From positions 1 to 64,000 of the forward strand of contig CACNCK010000006.1 in NCBI GenBank assembly GCA_902618945.1: DNA of 64,000 bases, read 5' to 3'. Position 1 is the first letter of the stretch, and each line of letters starts with the position of its first letter. This stretch comes from an uncultured SAR86 cluster bacterium. Its GTDB lineage: Bacteria; Pseudomonadota; Gammaproteobacteria; Magnimaribacterales; Magnimaribacteraceae. A program made the position numbers and the translations under genes. Below the pieces are notes generated by a model. It worked only from the letters and a program-made list of their open reading frames with translations. It did not search any database and was not told where the DNA came from. Below, piece by piece: positions 51,583 through 63,721 of the stretch.

Positions 51583-52686
51583 ATGAATTTTGAATTTTCT
51601 GCTGATCAAATGCAATTAAAAGATATTGCTAGAAAATTTCTTGCAAAAGAAGAATCAGTCAAAAGAGCTAGAAAAGTATTAGAAGGTGAAGAATCATTTG
51701 ATCAAGATCTCTGGGCTCAAATTATAGAAATGGGTTTCACCGCTACTGCAATCCCTGAAGAATATGGCGGACTCGGATTAGGGTACTTAGAATTATGTGT
51801 TATTGCTGAAGAGCTAGGAAGAAGCTTGGCTCCAACACCTTTCTCTTCTAGTGTGTACCTGGCATCTGAAGCAATAATAAATTTTGGTGATGAATCACAG
51901 AAAAAATCTTTTCTTCCAGGTCTTGCTTCTGGAGAAAAAATCGGCGCTTTTGCTCATAATGAAACTAATACTTCACCTACAGAAGCTAATATCAGCTGCT
52001 CTTTTACCGGCGGAACTTTATCGGGTACAAAAATTGCTGTAGCTGATGGAGATGTTGCAAATACTTTTATAGTGACAGCGAATAATGGGACAGGCGTAAG
52101 CCTGTATCTAGTTGATGGATCAGCTGATGGCATACAAATAGAACCTCAATCTACACTAGATCCTTCAAGATCTCATGCTTCTATCACTTTTACTAATACT
52201 CCAGCAACTGAACTTAAATCAGACTGGTCAGATGTTCTATGTTTACTTGATAGAGCAGCTGTTTTGTTTTCATTTGAACAATTAGGTGGTGCTGAAGCTT
52301 GTATGGACATGGCAAAGGAATATGCTATGGGAAGATACGCATTTGGAAGATCTATTGCTTCCTTCCAAGCAATAAAGCATAAGCTGGCAGACATGTTTAT
52401 AGCTGTCGAACTCGCTCGTTCAAATTGCTACTACGGAGCTTGGGCACTAAGTACCGATGCTCCTGAATTACCCACTGCTGCTGCAACTTGTCGCGTTAGC
52501 GCAAGCCAGGCTTTTCACGAGTGCTCAAAAGAAAATATTCAAACTCATGGAGGTATGGGTTTTACTTGGGAATTTGACTGCCATCTCTATTACAGGAGAT
52601 GTCGCCAACTTGCTGCAAACATAGGTAGCCAATCAATTTGGAAAGATAAACTAATCGGTTCTTTAGAAAGAGCCAATCAAATATAG
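51583..52686 (+). CDS. Acyl-CoA dehydrogenase, smaller subunit-like
   Basis: 367 aa. Starts FSADQMQLKDIARKFL and has IPEEYGGLGLGYLELCVIAEELGRSLAPTPF, then FGRSIASFQAIKHKLADMFIAVELAR and HGGMGFTWEFDCHLYYRR. The middle catalytic section is divergent. Its size and pairing with a 409-aa dehydrogenase 9 nt downstream recall FadE heterotetramers of steroid side-chain degradation. Good AGAGGA ribosome site. Confidence 0.88.
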   Translation: MNFEFSADQMQLKDIARKFLAKEESVKRARKVLEGEESFDQDLWAQIIEMGFTATAIPEEYGGLGLGYLELCVIAEELGRSLAPTPFSSSVYLASEAIINFGDESQKKSFLPGLASGEKIGAFAHNETNTSPTEANISCSFTGGTLSGTKIAVADGDVANTFIVTANNGTGVSLYLVDGSADGIQIEPQSTLDPSRSHASITFTNTPATELKSDWSDVLCLLDRAAVLFSFEQLGGAEACMDMAKEYAMGRYAFGRSIASFQAIKHKLADMFIAVELARSNCYYGAWALSTDAPELPTAAATCRVSASQAFHECSKENIQTHGGMGFTWEFDCHLYYRRCRQLAANIGSQSIWKDKLIGSLERANQI

Positions 52687-52695
52687 GAGAAAGAT

Positions 52696-53925
52696 ATGGA
52701 CTTTAATGATACTCCCGAAGAAGCTAAATTTAGAAAAGAAGCTTACGACTGGCTTGCATCAAATGCTGAACTCAAAGAAGGACCAAAAGATAGTTGGAGA
52801 GCATCGTCAGAAGAAGAAGGCCTAAAGCAGGTCAAAGTATGGCAAAAGAAACTTCATGACGGTGGATGGGCATGTCTTCATTGGCCTAAAACATATGGTG
52901 GCAGAGAATCAACTCCTATAGAGAGGGTGATATGGGGCCAAGAAGTCTCGAAATTCAAAGTACCTGGAGGCTACCTTGAAATTGGTCAAGGAATGGCTGG
53001 CCCAGTAATGATGATGTATGCAACTGAGGAACAAAAAGAAAGGTATCTACCTCCTATGGCAACAGGCGAAGAAATTTGGTGTCAGCTCTTCAGCGAACCA
53101 GCTGCAGGTTCTGATGTGGCAGGAATCAAAACTAAAGCCGAACTGGATGGGGACACCTGGACTATTAATGGACAAAAGGTTTGGACTTCCGGTGCCCACT
53201 TTAGTGATTACGGAATACTTGTAACCAGAAGTGATCCCACCGCACCTAAGCACAAAGGTTTAACATTCTTTTTTGTGGATATGAAGTCTCCGCGGATAGA
53301 AGTAAAACCGATTAAACAAATATCTGGCGGTGCGAATTTCAATGAAGTTTATTTCACTGATGTAAAAATACCAGACAGTCAAAGACTTGGGGCTGTAGGA
53401 GATGGGTGGAAAGTTTCTCTTACTACATTAATGAATGAAAGATTAGCTGTTGGTGATGCCTCGGGACCTGACTTCGAAGAAGCATTCTCGCTTGCTAGAG
53501 GACAAGACCTAAATGGTAAATTAGCCATAGAAAATGACTCTGTCAGAGAAAAACTTGCTGATTGGTATTGTCAACAGAGTGGATTGAAATATGCAAAGTA
53601 TAGGAATATTTCAGCCCTATCAAGAGGAGAAACACCTGGACCCCAGTCATCTATAACAAAAATAGTTAGTGGGAATAAACTTCAGGAAATTGCTAATTTT
53701 GGTCTTGATATGCTTGATTCAGCGGGCATTGTAAGATCAGACGAAGAAGGAGCTGAGCAATCGATGTATCAGTTTGGCTTTTGGGGAGCTGCTGGTATTA
53801 GAATTGCCGGTGGTACAGATGAAATACTTAAAAATATTATTTCTGAACAGGTGCTTGGTATGCCTCAGGATATGAGAGCAGATAAAGGGCTACCCTTTAA
53901 CGAAATACCTACAGGAAATAAGTAG
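52696..53925 (+). CDS. Acyl-CoA dehydrogenase, larger subunit-like
   Basis: 409 aa. WACLHWPKTYGGRESTPIERVIW, CQLFSEPAAGSDVAGIKTKAELDGDTWTINGQKVWTSGAHFSDYGIL (FAD/substrate loop) and GIRIAGGTDEILKNIISEQVLGMP near the end are typical. Second gene of a two-gene acyl-CoA dehydrogenase operon with an AGGAG ribosome site. Together they may form a hetero-oligomer for bulky or branched acyl-CoA. Confidence 0.93.
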   Translation: MDFNDTPEEAKFRKEAYDWLASNAELKEGPKDSWRASSEEEGLKQVKVWQKKLHDGGWACLHWPKTYGGRESTPIERVIWGQEVSKFKVPGGYLEIGQGMAGPVMMMYATEEQKERYLPPMATGEEIWCQLFSEPAAGSDVAGIKTKAELDGDTWTINGQKVWTSGAHFSDYGILVTRSDPTAPKHKGLTFFFVDMKSPRIEVKPIKQISGGANFNEVYFTDVKIPDSQRLGAVGDGWKVSLTTLMNERLAVGDASGPDFEEAFSLARGQDLNGKLAIENDSVREKLADWYCQQSGLKYAKYRNISALSRGETPGPQSSITKIVSGNKLQEIANFGLDMLDSAGIVRSDEEGAEQSMYQFGFWGAAGIRIAGGTDEILKNIISEQVLGMPQDMRADKGLPFNEIPTGNK

Positions 53926-53935
53926 AAAAAAAAAT

Positions 53936-55738
53936 ATAAAACAAGGCGTAAACTCTTTTCTTAATTCTGAGTTTGCGCCTTTTTCATTAAAAAATAACAC
54001 TCTCTTTTCAGAGGAATTCGATGATCTCTACTCATCTTCGCAAGGTGCAGTCGCTGAATGTGATTATGTATTTATCAAGGGAAATAACCTTAAAGAGAGA
54101 TTTGAAATCCTCGAAGAAAATTCAAGGTTTTACATCGGAGAGATAGGTTTTGGCATCGGAATTAATTTTATCACCACATGCATGGCCTGGTTGAACCATG
54201 TTAAAAAAGATCAGGTACTAGAGTTTTACTCCTTTGATAAATATTTATTCAGATTAAGTGATTTTAAAAAGTTAAATGATTTGTATCCGGAGCTTAGAGA
54301 ATGTATTGCTGAATTAGAACTTAACTATCCAAGAAATATTCAAGGTGTTCAAAAAATACCGTTATTTGATGGGAGGATTATTCTTAATTTAATTGTCGGA
54401 GAAATTGATAAAACTCAAAAATATATTAAATTAATGAATAACGTTGATGCATGGTATCTTGATGGATTCTCTCCTTCAAAAAATCCCGATCTTTGGTCAT
54501 TAAAGCTACTTAAGTATATTTATGAAGCTTGTCATGAAGAAACAACATTTTCCACCTATACATCTTCTGGTTTAGTCAAGAATAATTTGACTGAATCTGG
54601 TTTCAACCATAAAAGAACAGAGGGATTTTTAGATAAAAGACATATGCTTAAAGGTAAGGTCGTCAAGGAACAAAAGAAGAACTCTTTAAATACGAAAGTG
54701 GCAGTTATTGGATCTGGAATAGCAGGATGTATATTAAGTTATACACTTGCCAAGAAAGGCATAGAGGTTGATTTATATGAAAAGTCTGACAATATTTGTG
54801 CAGGGGCCTCTTCACATGAACTACTTGTTACCTACCCGAGACTTTCTGCCCACGACACTGCCTTTGGTTCTTTCACACTCCATTCATATATCTTTGCAAC
54901 AAATTTTTATAAACGGCTAAAAACAGATGCCTGGAAAAGAACAGGAGTTATTATCCTTAACCATGATACAGCTACAGAAAAAAGGCAATCATCACTTCTT
55001 GAAAAAAGAGCTGATGGAGAAATCTATCGATTTATTGATCCTGTCGAAGCTTCAGAAATATCAGGAATAGATATTAAATTGAATGGGCTTATCTATGAAG
55101 ATGCAGGATATATTCTACCTGAGGAGATGTGTAAATTTCTTATAGAATCTCCAAAAATAAATGTTTTTACTTCTTCACAGATAAAAAATATAACGAAAAA
55201 GAAAGAAACTGTTAATTTCAATATTGGAAAGAAAGAATTTAAATATCAGAATGTTTGCTTATGTACTGGTAGTGATACTTCTGAGATTTTAGATATAGAT
55301 GGTTTCAGTATAAAAAGGGGTCAAGTAACCCATATAGAAAGTCTAGATAGTGTTTCAAAAATCAAATTACCTATTTGCGCAAAGGGATATATTTCACCTC
55401 GAATAAATAATATTCATCTAGTCGGGTCAAGTTATAGCGACAGTGAAGATAATGATTTATCTGAGGATGACCATTTATATAATCTGAATAACTTAAAGCT
55501 AGTAATAGATGAAGAAATGAATGTTGTCTCTGGACAAACAGGTCACAGAGCAGTTTCCAAAGATCATATGCCTCTTGTTGGGAAGAAAAATGGTGTCTTC
55601 ATTAATACCTGTCATGGCTCGAGAGCATCTGTTACTGCCCCTATTAGCGCTGAAATTATTGCAAGTATGATTGCGGGAGAGGCGCCGCCTTTAATGGGCA
55701 GAGAATTAGAGTCCTTATCACCTGAAAGATTTAATTAA
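53936..55738 (+). CDS. mnmC: tRNA 5-methylaminomethyl-2-thiouridine biosynthesis bifunctional protein MnmC
   Basis: Methyltransferase (MnmD) half with EEFDDLYSS, IGEIGFGIGINFI and WYLDGFSPSKNPDLWS, then an FAD-dependent oxidoreductase half with VAVIGSGIAGCILSYTLAKKG and the late TGHRAVSKDHMPLVG. It completes the mnm5s2U34 modification of tRNAs. The ORF track starts at ATG 54182, but the conserved N-terminus is encoded upstream in the same frame, open from 53876. No ATG, GTG or TTG exists there; 53936 is an ATA chosen only as a plausible limit. A terminator-like hairpin lies inside. Confidence 0.85.
   Translation: MKQGVNSFLNSEFAPFSLKNNTLFSEEFDDLYSSSQGAVAECDYVFIKGNNLKERFEILEENSRFYIGEIGFGIGINFITTCMAWLNHVKKDQVLEFYSFDKYLFRLSDFKKLNDLYPELRECIAELELNYPRNIQGVQKIPLFDGRIILNLIVGEIDKTQKYIKLMNNVDAWYLDGFSPSKNPDLWSLKLLKYIYEACHEETTFSTYTSSGLVKNNLTESGFNHKRTEGFLDKRHMLKGKVVKEQKKNSLNTKVAVIGSGIAGCILSYTLAKKGIEVDLYEKSDNICAGASSHELLVTYPRLSAHDTAFGSFTLHSYIFATNFYKRLKTDAWKRTGVIILNHDTATEKRQSSLLEKRADGEIYRFIDPVEASEISGIDIKLNGLIYEDAGYILPEEMCKFLIESPKINVFTSSQIKNITKKKETVNFNIGKKEFKYQNVCLCTGSDTSEILDIDGFSIKRGQVTHIESLDSVSKIKLPICAKGYISPRINNIHLVGSSYSDSEDNDLSEDDHLYNLNNLKLVIDEEMNVVSGQTGHRAVSKDHMPLVGKKNGVFINTCHGSRASVTAPISAEIIASMIAGEAPPLMGRELESLSPERFN
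53943..53984 (+). terminator. Terminator-like hairpin after the acyl-CoA dehydrogenase operon
   Basis: AAGGCGTAAACTC and GAGTTTGCGCCTT form a 13-bp stem with one T-G pair, a 13-nt loop and a following TTTT. It starts 18 nt after the dehydrogenase stop. It overlaps the apparent start of mnmC, so the mnmC message may begin downstream of it or depend on read-through. Confidence 0.65.
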
Positions 55739-56258
55739 AATTAGTAAGGACCTCTTGAATTAAAGAATCTACACCAGCTTGATCATACTTATCACTCGCT
55801 CTCTTGAATCTAGTGAAGGCATACCACACAACATCGTCAGTCTTCGTATCATGAAATCTAATTGATATTTCATCTTTTTCTGACCTAATAAAACGTTGGT
55901 CCCTAGAATCAAGGTAACCATATCGATAATAACCATAGCCTCCAAGATCTGTTGCTCTTTCTATTTCCCTCATTGTACCTATGTAAAATCTCACTGTTAT
56001 ATCAGCCTTGTCAGACTTTTTAAGTCCTTTTTGAGTTAATACAGAGTCCAATGATCTTGCGATTCTTTGAATAAGGATAGGGTTTATGCTGAGCATCTCG
56101 TCTTGATCATCAAGAGAAGGTGTGACAATCGAATAGGTTTTATATGCAGATAAGTCATACTGCGAATCAGAGTCAGATTGAACAACAAGAGAGCTAGCAC
56201 ATGAGGTAAGTAATGATAAGAAAGCTACACTAATTGATATTTTAATTTTATGTTTCAT
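55731..56258 (-). CDS. DUF4136-family lipoprotein
   Basis: 175 aa. Signal peptide with lipobox (SLLTSCASSL). DUF4136-like pattern: SDSDSQYDLSAYKTYSI at the start, IARSLDSVLTQKGLKKSDKADITVRFYI in the middle, and ISIRFHDTKTDDVVWYAF near the end. Envelope protein of unknown function. Overlaps mnmC (convergent) by 8 nt and follows the transglycosylase gene by 9 nt. Confidence 0.8.
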   Translation of the reverse strand: MKHKIKISISVAFLSLLTSCASSLVVQSDSDSQYDLSAYKTYSIVTPSLDDQDEMLSINPILIQRIARSLDSVLTQKGLKKSDKADITVRFYIGTMREIERATDLGGYGYYRYGYLDSRDQRFIRSEKDEISIRFHDTKTDDVVWYAFTRFKRASDKYDQAGVDSLIQEVLTNFN

Positions 56259-56267
56259 ATTTAATTT

Positions 56268-56870
56268 TTAGAAAAAAATGAATCTTCTTCCTAATTTCTT
56301 TTTGCAGCCGTCATATTGTACTTGATACCTATCAGCTTGTCTTTGTACTTTGTCCGCTACTGATAATAGCCATGGCTTAGTTCTATAGCTTCCTCTTTTA
56401 TACCCACTTCTCCCTTCATGATATGCCAAATACAGAGCCCTAGCATTTGTAAGTGATATGCCTAGTTGCTTATGAGTCTTATAATTGTACCAACCTACAA
56501 AATCGACAGAATCTTCAAAATCATTTCTACTAACAAACCACCCCCCTCGGTCATTTAGGTACATCTCCCAAGTACCATCAACTGCCTGAGCATAGCCTCT
56601 AGCACTAGTAACTCTTTTCCAGGGTATAAAACCTAAAAGCTTTCTTCTCTCTGGTCGTGCGTCAGCCCTAAAGCTTGATTCTTGTTTAATAATGGCCATT
56701 GAAACAGAAACTGGAATTTTCCATCTTTTCTCTGTCTTTTTTGCAGCCTTATACCAACTGTATCTTTCTTTAAAGATCTTACAAACATCTGTGGTAGTGC
56801 TTGGAGGACTATTTGATGCACAAGCATTTAATATTAATAAAATGAAAATACTTATTAATACTTTATACAT
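56268..56870 (-). CDS. Lytic transglycosylase-like lipoprotein
   Basis: 200 aa. Lipobox ILNACASN, then an SLT-fold: the catalytic Glu in SMAIIKQESSFRADARP, TSARGYAQAVDGTWEMYL, and LYLAYHEGRSGYKRG. Would cleave glycan strands of peptidoglycan between MurNAc and GlcNAc. All core motifs are present, though the domain is compact. Located directly downstream of ligA (1-nt gap). Confidence 0.85.
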   Translation of the reverse strand: MYKVLISIFILLILNACASNSPPSTTTDVCKIFKERYSWYKAAKKTEKRWKIPVSVSMAIIKQESSFRADARPERRKLLGFIPWKRVTSARGYAQAVDGTWEMYLNDRGGWFVSRNDFEDSVDFVGWYNYKTHKQLGISLTNARALYLAYHEGRSGYKRGSYRTKPWLLSVADKVQRQADRYQVQYDGCKKKLGRRFIFF

Positions 56871-59557
<2,687 letters not shown>

Positions 59558-59558
59558 A

Positions 59559-62027
59559 TTAACTTGCAGCCATTTCTACAGCTTGATCTACATCAACTGC
59601 TACCAATCTAGAAACACCAGGCTCTTGCATTGTAACTCCCATGAGATGCTTACTTTTTTCCATAGAGATCTTGTTGTGGGTGATGTAAACAAACTGGACT
59701 CTCTGGGACATTTCCTCAACAAGGTCGATAAATCTCATGGTATTGAGATCATCTAAAGGTGCATCTACCTCATCAAGAAGACAGAAAGGGGCTGGATTAA
59801 GTTCAAAAAAAGCGAAGACAGTAGCTATGGCAGTGAGTGCCTTCTCACCACCTGACAATTGAGAAACGCTTGCATTCTTTTTGCCTGGTGGTCTTGCAGT
59901 AATTCCTATTCCACAAGTTAGTAAATCATCTCCCAACATTACCAATTCAGCATGACCACCCCCAAATAATTTAGGGAATGAAAGTGAGAGACTTTTGTTC
60001 AACTTATCAAAAGTATCTTTAAAAGTGGTACGAGTCTCTTTATCTATTTTAGTTATGGCACGTTCCAGAGTTTCTAGAGCTTCCATAAGTTCTTTATGTT
60101 GCTGATCAAGTAATGTTTTTCTTTTTAACTCTTGATCATATTCTTCCATTGCTACTAGATTTATTGCACCCAATCTAGATATCTTTAATTCTATTTGTTC
60201 TAATTCAGCAGCATAGTTCTCAACTGTTTTGTCTTTATCTAGATCTTCTTTTATTTTTGAGAGATTTCCATTTAAACCAACAACTTGCGATTCAATATTC
60301 TCTTGTTCAATCTTAGAGGCTTGTCTGTCTAACCTAAGATTTTCTAGTAATTCTCTAATTATTATTGCGGCCTGCTCTTTCTCGATCTTTTCTCTTTCAA
60401 TGTTATGAATAGAGGCATTGCATTCTTCAATATCTTTCCTTGATTTCAATAATCTGTCTTCAACCTTTAGTCTATCCGATAAAAGTGAATCTAGCTTATT
60501 TTGTATTTCACTGATTGGTTCTTTCAATTCATTCAACTCGATTTCGAGTTTCGAATTTTCTTTTTTTAGATCATGCATCTTACCATCTATATGAGATCCT
60601 TCAGAATTGAGTGAGGCAAGTTTTGCCTGTAATTCAGCATACTTGTCAGTTTTATCAATTAAGTTTATTCTTTGTTGCTTTGCACCTTCAGATGCATTAA
60701 CCAAAAAATCTTGCGTCAACTTAGTTAACCTTTCAGGTTCAGATTCTAGGTGGCTTATCTCCTTCCTAATAGAATCTACCTTAGCAAATACATCTTCAAC
60801 TGATTCTTTTTTAAATAACTTGGATTGTATATTTTCAATGGCAGCAGAAATATCTACTATCAAGTTTTTAGTTTGAGTTATAAATACAAGCCAAGAGCCT
60901 TCTATTTTCTTGGCCTCAGCTTTATTGGATTCCTCATCACCCGATTCTTTAAGAAACTTTAATTCCTTCTCTATATTAATGAGTTCTTTCTGGGCGGACG
61001 ATTTATTTTCTTCAAGATTTTGTAAATCCTTAGATCGAGTATCAATAAGAATTGAATTAGTGGAAATTTTTTCATTTATTTCATTAACTCTGTCTTTTTT
61101 AAGAGAAATATCTTGTTCTGTTCTAGATATATCGGCACCGAAACTATAAAACTCTTGTTGAACTTTATCTAATGCTGTCTGTAGCTCAATTTGCTTTGCC
61201 CTTAGTCTAATAATCTCACTATCAGATGTATTTTTTTCAGAATTTATTTCTTCGACTTTGAGTTCCTGATTCTTTACTTCCTGTTCTTTCACTATGAGTG
61301 CTGATGAAACATCTCTCCATTTGGAACCTAGGAGTATTAATTGAGCTTGCTTCTCTTCTTTTCTTAGCTCATGATATTTTTCTGCAGCCCTAGCTTGTCT
61401 CTGGAGTTTAAATAACAATCTTGTAATCTCTTCCCTCAAATCGTCTAATCTTGATAAGTTTTCTTTAGTTCTTTTTATTCTTGATTCGGTTTCTTTTTTT
61501 CTCTCAAGGTATCTTGAGATGCCGGCCACTTCTTCTATGTAGCCTCTCATTTCTTCAGGTTTAGCGCTGACTAATTGCGATATCATCCCTTGTTCGATGA
61601 TTGCATACGATCTAGGCCCCAATCCTGTACCCAAGAAAACATCAGTAATATCTTTCTTTCTGCAACTTGTTCCATTTAAATAGTAATTAGATTGGCCATC
61701 TAATTCTAAACTTCGCCTTACAGAAATTTCACTATAACTAGAGAATTCTCCACCTATACGTCCCTCTTTATTGTCAAAAAATAATTCTACTGAAGCTTTT
61801 GAGACTGGTTTTCGTGAAGAGGAGCCATTAAAAACTACATCAGTCATAGAATCACTTCTTAAATTTTTTGCTGAACTCTCACCAAGAACCCATCGAACAG
61901 CATCGATAACATTAGATTTGCCACAACCGTTTGGACCAACAATACACGACATACTTGATGGAAAGGTGACAGAAGTTGGATCAACGAAAGATTTGAAGCC
62001 GGAAAGCTTGATTGAATTGAGTCTCAT
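59559..62027 (-). CDS. smc: Chromosome segregation ATPase SMC, short, no recognisable hinge
   Basis: 822 aa, against about 1150-1200 for standard bacterial SMC. N-terminal ATPase with MRLNSIKLSGFKSFVDPT and Walker A GPNGCGKSN; C-terminal ATPase with signature LSGGEKAL (724) and Walker B CLLDEVDAPLDD (749). Two coiled-coil arms are present, but between them (about 350-450) I find no SMC hinge motif. ScpA/ScpB genes are not in the window. Apart from the shortening, the ATPase head looks intact. Confidence 0.92.
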   Translation of the reverse strand: MRLNSIKLSGFKSFVDPTSVTFPSSMSCIVGPNGCGKSNVIDAVRWVLGESSAKNLRSDSMTDVVFNGSSSRKPVSKASVELFFDNKEGRIGGEFSSYSEISVRRSLELDGQSNYYLNGTSCRKKDITDVFLGTGLGPRSYAIIEQGMISQLVSAKPEEMRGYIEEVAGISRYLERKKETESRIKRTKENLSRLDDLREEITRLLFKLQRQARAAEKYHELRKEEKQAQLILLGSKWRDVSSALIVKEQEVKNQELKVEEINSEKNTSDSEIIRLRAKQIELQTALDKVQQEFYSFGADISRTEQDISLKKDRVNEINEKISTNSILIDTRSKDLQNLEENKSSAQKELINIEKELKFLKESGDEESNKAEAKKIEGSWLVFITQTKNLIVDISAAIENIQSKLFKKESVEDVFAKVDSIRKEISHLESEPERLTKLTQDFLVNASEGAKQQRINLIDKTDKYAELQAKLASLNSEGSHIDGKMHDLKKENSKLEIELNELKEPISEIQNKLDSLLSDRLKVEDRLLKSRKDIEECNASIHNIEREKIEKEQAAIIIRELLENLRLDRQASKIEQENIESQVVGLNGNLSKIKEDLDKDKTVENYAAELEQIELKISRLGAINLVAMEEYDQELKRKTLLDQQHKELMEALETLERAITKIDKETRTTFKDTFDKLNKSLSLSFPKLFGGGHAELVMLGDDLLTCGIGITARPPGKKNASVSQLSGGEKALTAIATVFAFFELNPAPFCLLDEVDAPLDDLNTMRFIDLVEEMSQRVQFVYITHNKISMEKSKHLMGVTMQEPGVSRLVAVDVDQAVEMAAS

Positions 62028-62137
62028 AATTGTAATTCCTTTAGGGGGTAAGAAACCACTGCCTTGAATAAAGGCATGAATGAAACAAAATTATCTTTCA
62101 TTTGCCTAGAAATTTTAGTCTATATAGGCTTTGGAAA

Positions 62138-62803
62138 CTACTGATTTTTTCTTTTTTTTACTGCTTCTATCAACGACCTTAAATCATCTTTCTCTTTCTC
62201 AGAATTCAACAAGGGAATAGCTTGGTTCCATAATTCAATTGTCATTTGAGGATTATTTTTTTCAAGTTCAGCTAAACCCTTCAAAGTTAAAGCTGAAGGA
62301 TTATTTGGATTTTTTTTAAGTGCTTCTTCTAACAAAATATATACAGTATCACTAAATTCTCTACCACTACTCATAAACAACACTTGGGCATATTCAGCAA
62401 CTACTTCTCCGTCCAAATCATTACCAAATCTATTGTAAATCTCCTTATAAAGATCTCTAGAAAGCATAAATTCGTCAATGTTCTTTAACTGGCGTGCAAG
62501 AATGTATAATTCTCCTGGCTCAACATCTCTTTTTTTAATAAGCTGAGTAATCAAGTTATTTACTTCTTCTCTTCTATTTTCTTTTTCCTGCTGATCTTCT
62601 CCAAGAAATATATCCAATGATTGTTTCTGATGGGCTAATTCTAGAGATCCATCAGATAGTATATTTTCATAAACTAGTAAAGAAGAAACTGAAACTAATC
62701 CAGCAATAATTATTTTGATATTAAGTTTCAAAAAATCGTCCTTTTCAACTAATAGAGCATACAAAGGAATAAATATGATTAAAAAAAAATAGATATAGCT
62801 CAT
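62138..62803 (-). CDS. ccmI: Cytochrome c maturation protein CcmI-like, TPR protein
   Basis: 221 aa with two N-terminal membrane helices and tetratricopeptide-like repeats (YILARQLKNIDEFMLSRDLYKEIYNRFG, NPNNPSALTLKGLAELEKNNPQMTIELWNQA). Matches the CcmI/CycH C-terminal half that holds apocytochrome c for haem attachment. Its start overlaps the ccmH stop by 1 nt, the last gene of the ccm operon visible here. Confidence 0.8.
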   Translation of the reverse strand: MSYIYFFLIIFIPLYALLVEKDDFLKLNIKIIIAGLVSVSSLLVYENILSDGSLELAHQKQSLDIFLGEDQQEKENRREEVNNLITQLIKKRDVEPGELYILARQLKNIDEFMLSRDLYKEIYNRFGNDLDGEVVAEYAQVLFMSSGREFSDTVYILLEEALKKNPNNPSALTLKGLAELEKNNPQMTIELWNQAIPLLNSEKEKDDLRSLIEAVKKRKNQ

Positions 62804-63207
62804 TAAATTATTCTTTTTCTAACAAAAATAATTACTAACGCCGATATGAGTATCAAAATGAATGGACCGAACCATAATGCATATGTAGCTGGCTCAATAG
62901 GCGGATTATAGATTATGAAATTACCGTATCTATCAACTAGATGATCTTTAATTTGTTTAGAGGATTTACCTTCTACCACTAATTCATAAACTTCTCGCTT
63001 CAAATCATTTGAAATAGGTGAATTAGAGCCTGCAAGATTTGAGCTTTGGCATTTAGGACACCTTAACTCATTTAGAAGAGAATAAAATAATGACTCTTGT
63101 GCTTCACTTACAAAAGGATATGCCTCATTATCAAAATTTACTTTCTCCTCAACATTTATTTGCATAGAACAAATGAAAAATAATAAAAAGAAAATGAGTT
63201 TATTCAT
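62803..63207 (-). CDS. ccmH: Cytochrome c maturation protein CcmH
   Basis: 134 aa from the ATG at 63207, which gives a signal peptide (MNKLIFFLLFFICSMQINVEEK); the ORF-track start 13 codons earlier lies inside ccmG. Diagnostic redox motif LRCPKCQSSNLAGSNSPISNDLKREVYELV and a C-terminal membrane helix. Reduces or holds apocytochrome c cysteines. The ATGAATAA junction overlaps ccmG by 8 nt. Confidence 0.92.
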   Translation of the reverse strand: MNKLIFFLLFFICSMQINVEEKVNFDNEAYPFVSEAQESLFYSLLNELRCPKCQSSNLAGSNSPISNDLKREVYELVVEGKSSKQIKDHLVDRYGNFIIYNPPIEPATYALWFGPFILILISALVIIFVRKRII

Positions 63208-63721
63208 TGAGGTATTTAGAAAATTTTTCTTCCCACACCTTTTCATCTATTACACCAACATGCCTCTCTCGAATTAGACCATTTTTATCAATAAAGAAGG
63301 TTTCAGGTGCCCCATATACTCCCAAATCAATGGCTAATCTGCCTTCAAAATCATATATAGAAAATTCGAATGGGTTTCCATCTCTTTCAAGTAAATCAAG
63401 AGCTTTTAATTTATTATCTTTGTAATTTAAGCCGTATATTGTAAGTCTTGATTCCTCTTTTAATTTCATTAAAAAAGGATGCTCAACCCTACACGCTATG
63501 CACCACGTAGCCCAAACATTTATCAAAGCTGGCAATTTAATTATGTCTTGCTTTGTCAACACCCTAGATTCGTCTGATAATGATCCAAGTTTGAATTCTG
63601 GAAATGAGCTATCTATCAGCGCTGTTTCTAACTGATCATCTCTGTCGCTTAAAAAAGAGAAAAGAACAATGATTAATGAGGCAAAAGCAACTAGGGGTAA
63701 TGCGTCTATAATTTTTTTCAT
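63200..63721 (-). CDS. ccmG: Thiol:disulfide interchange protein CcmG/DsbE
   Basis: 173 aa. N-terminal membrane anchor, thioredoxin fold with WATWCIACRVEHP, and the cis-proline region VYGAPETFFIDKNGLIRERHVG, which is highly typical of DsbE. Keeps apocytochrome cysteines reduced for haem ligation. Its start overlaps the ccmF stop (ATGA). Confidence 0.93.
   Translation of the reverse strand: MKKIIDALPLVAFASLIIVLFSFLSDRDDQLETALIDSSFPEFKLGSLSDESRVLTKQDIIKLPALINVWATWCIACRVEHPFLMKLKEESRLTIYGLNYKDNKLKALDLLERDGNPFEFSIYDFEGRLAIDLGVYGAPETFFIDKNGLIRERHVGVIDEKVWEEKFSKYLNE

Noticed and set aside
53926-53934. A9 run after the acyl-CoA dehydrogenase as a programmed frameshift site
   Set aside because: It lies after the stop codon; relevant only as a possible sequencing error affecting the mnmC start.
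63208-63246. Longer CcmH start
   Set aside because: It adds a basic 13-residue piece before an obvious signal peptide and lies within ccmG.
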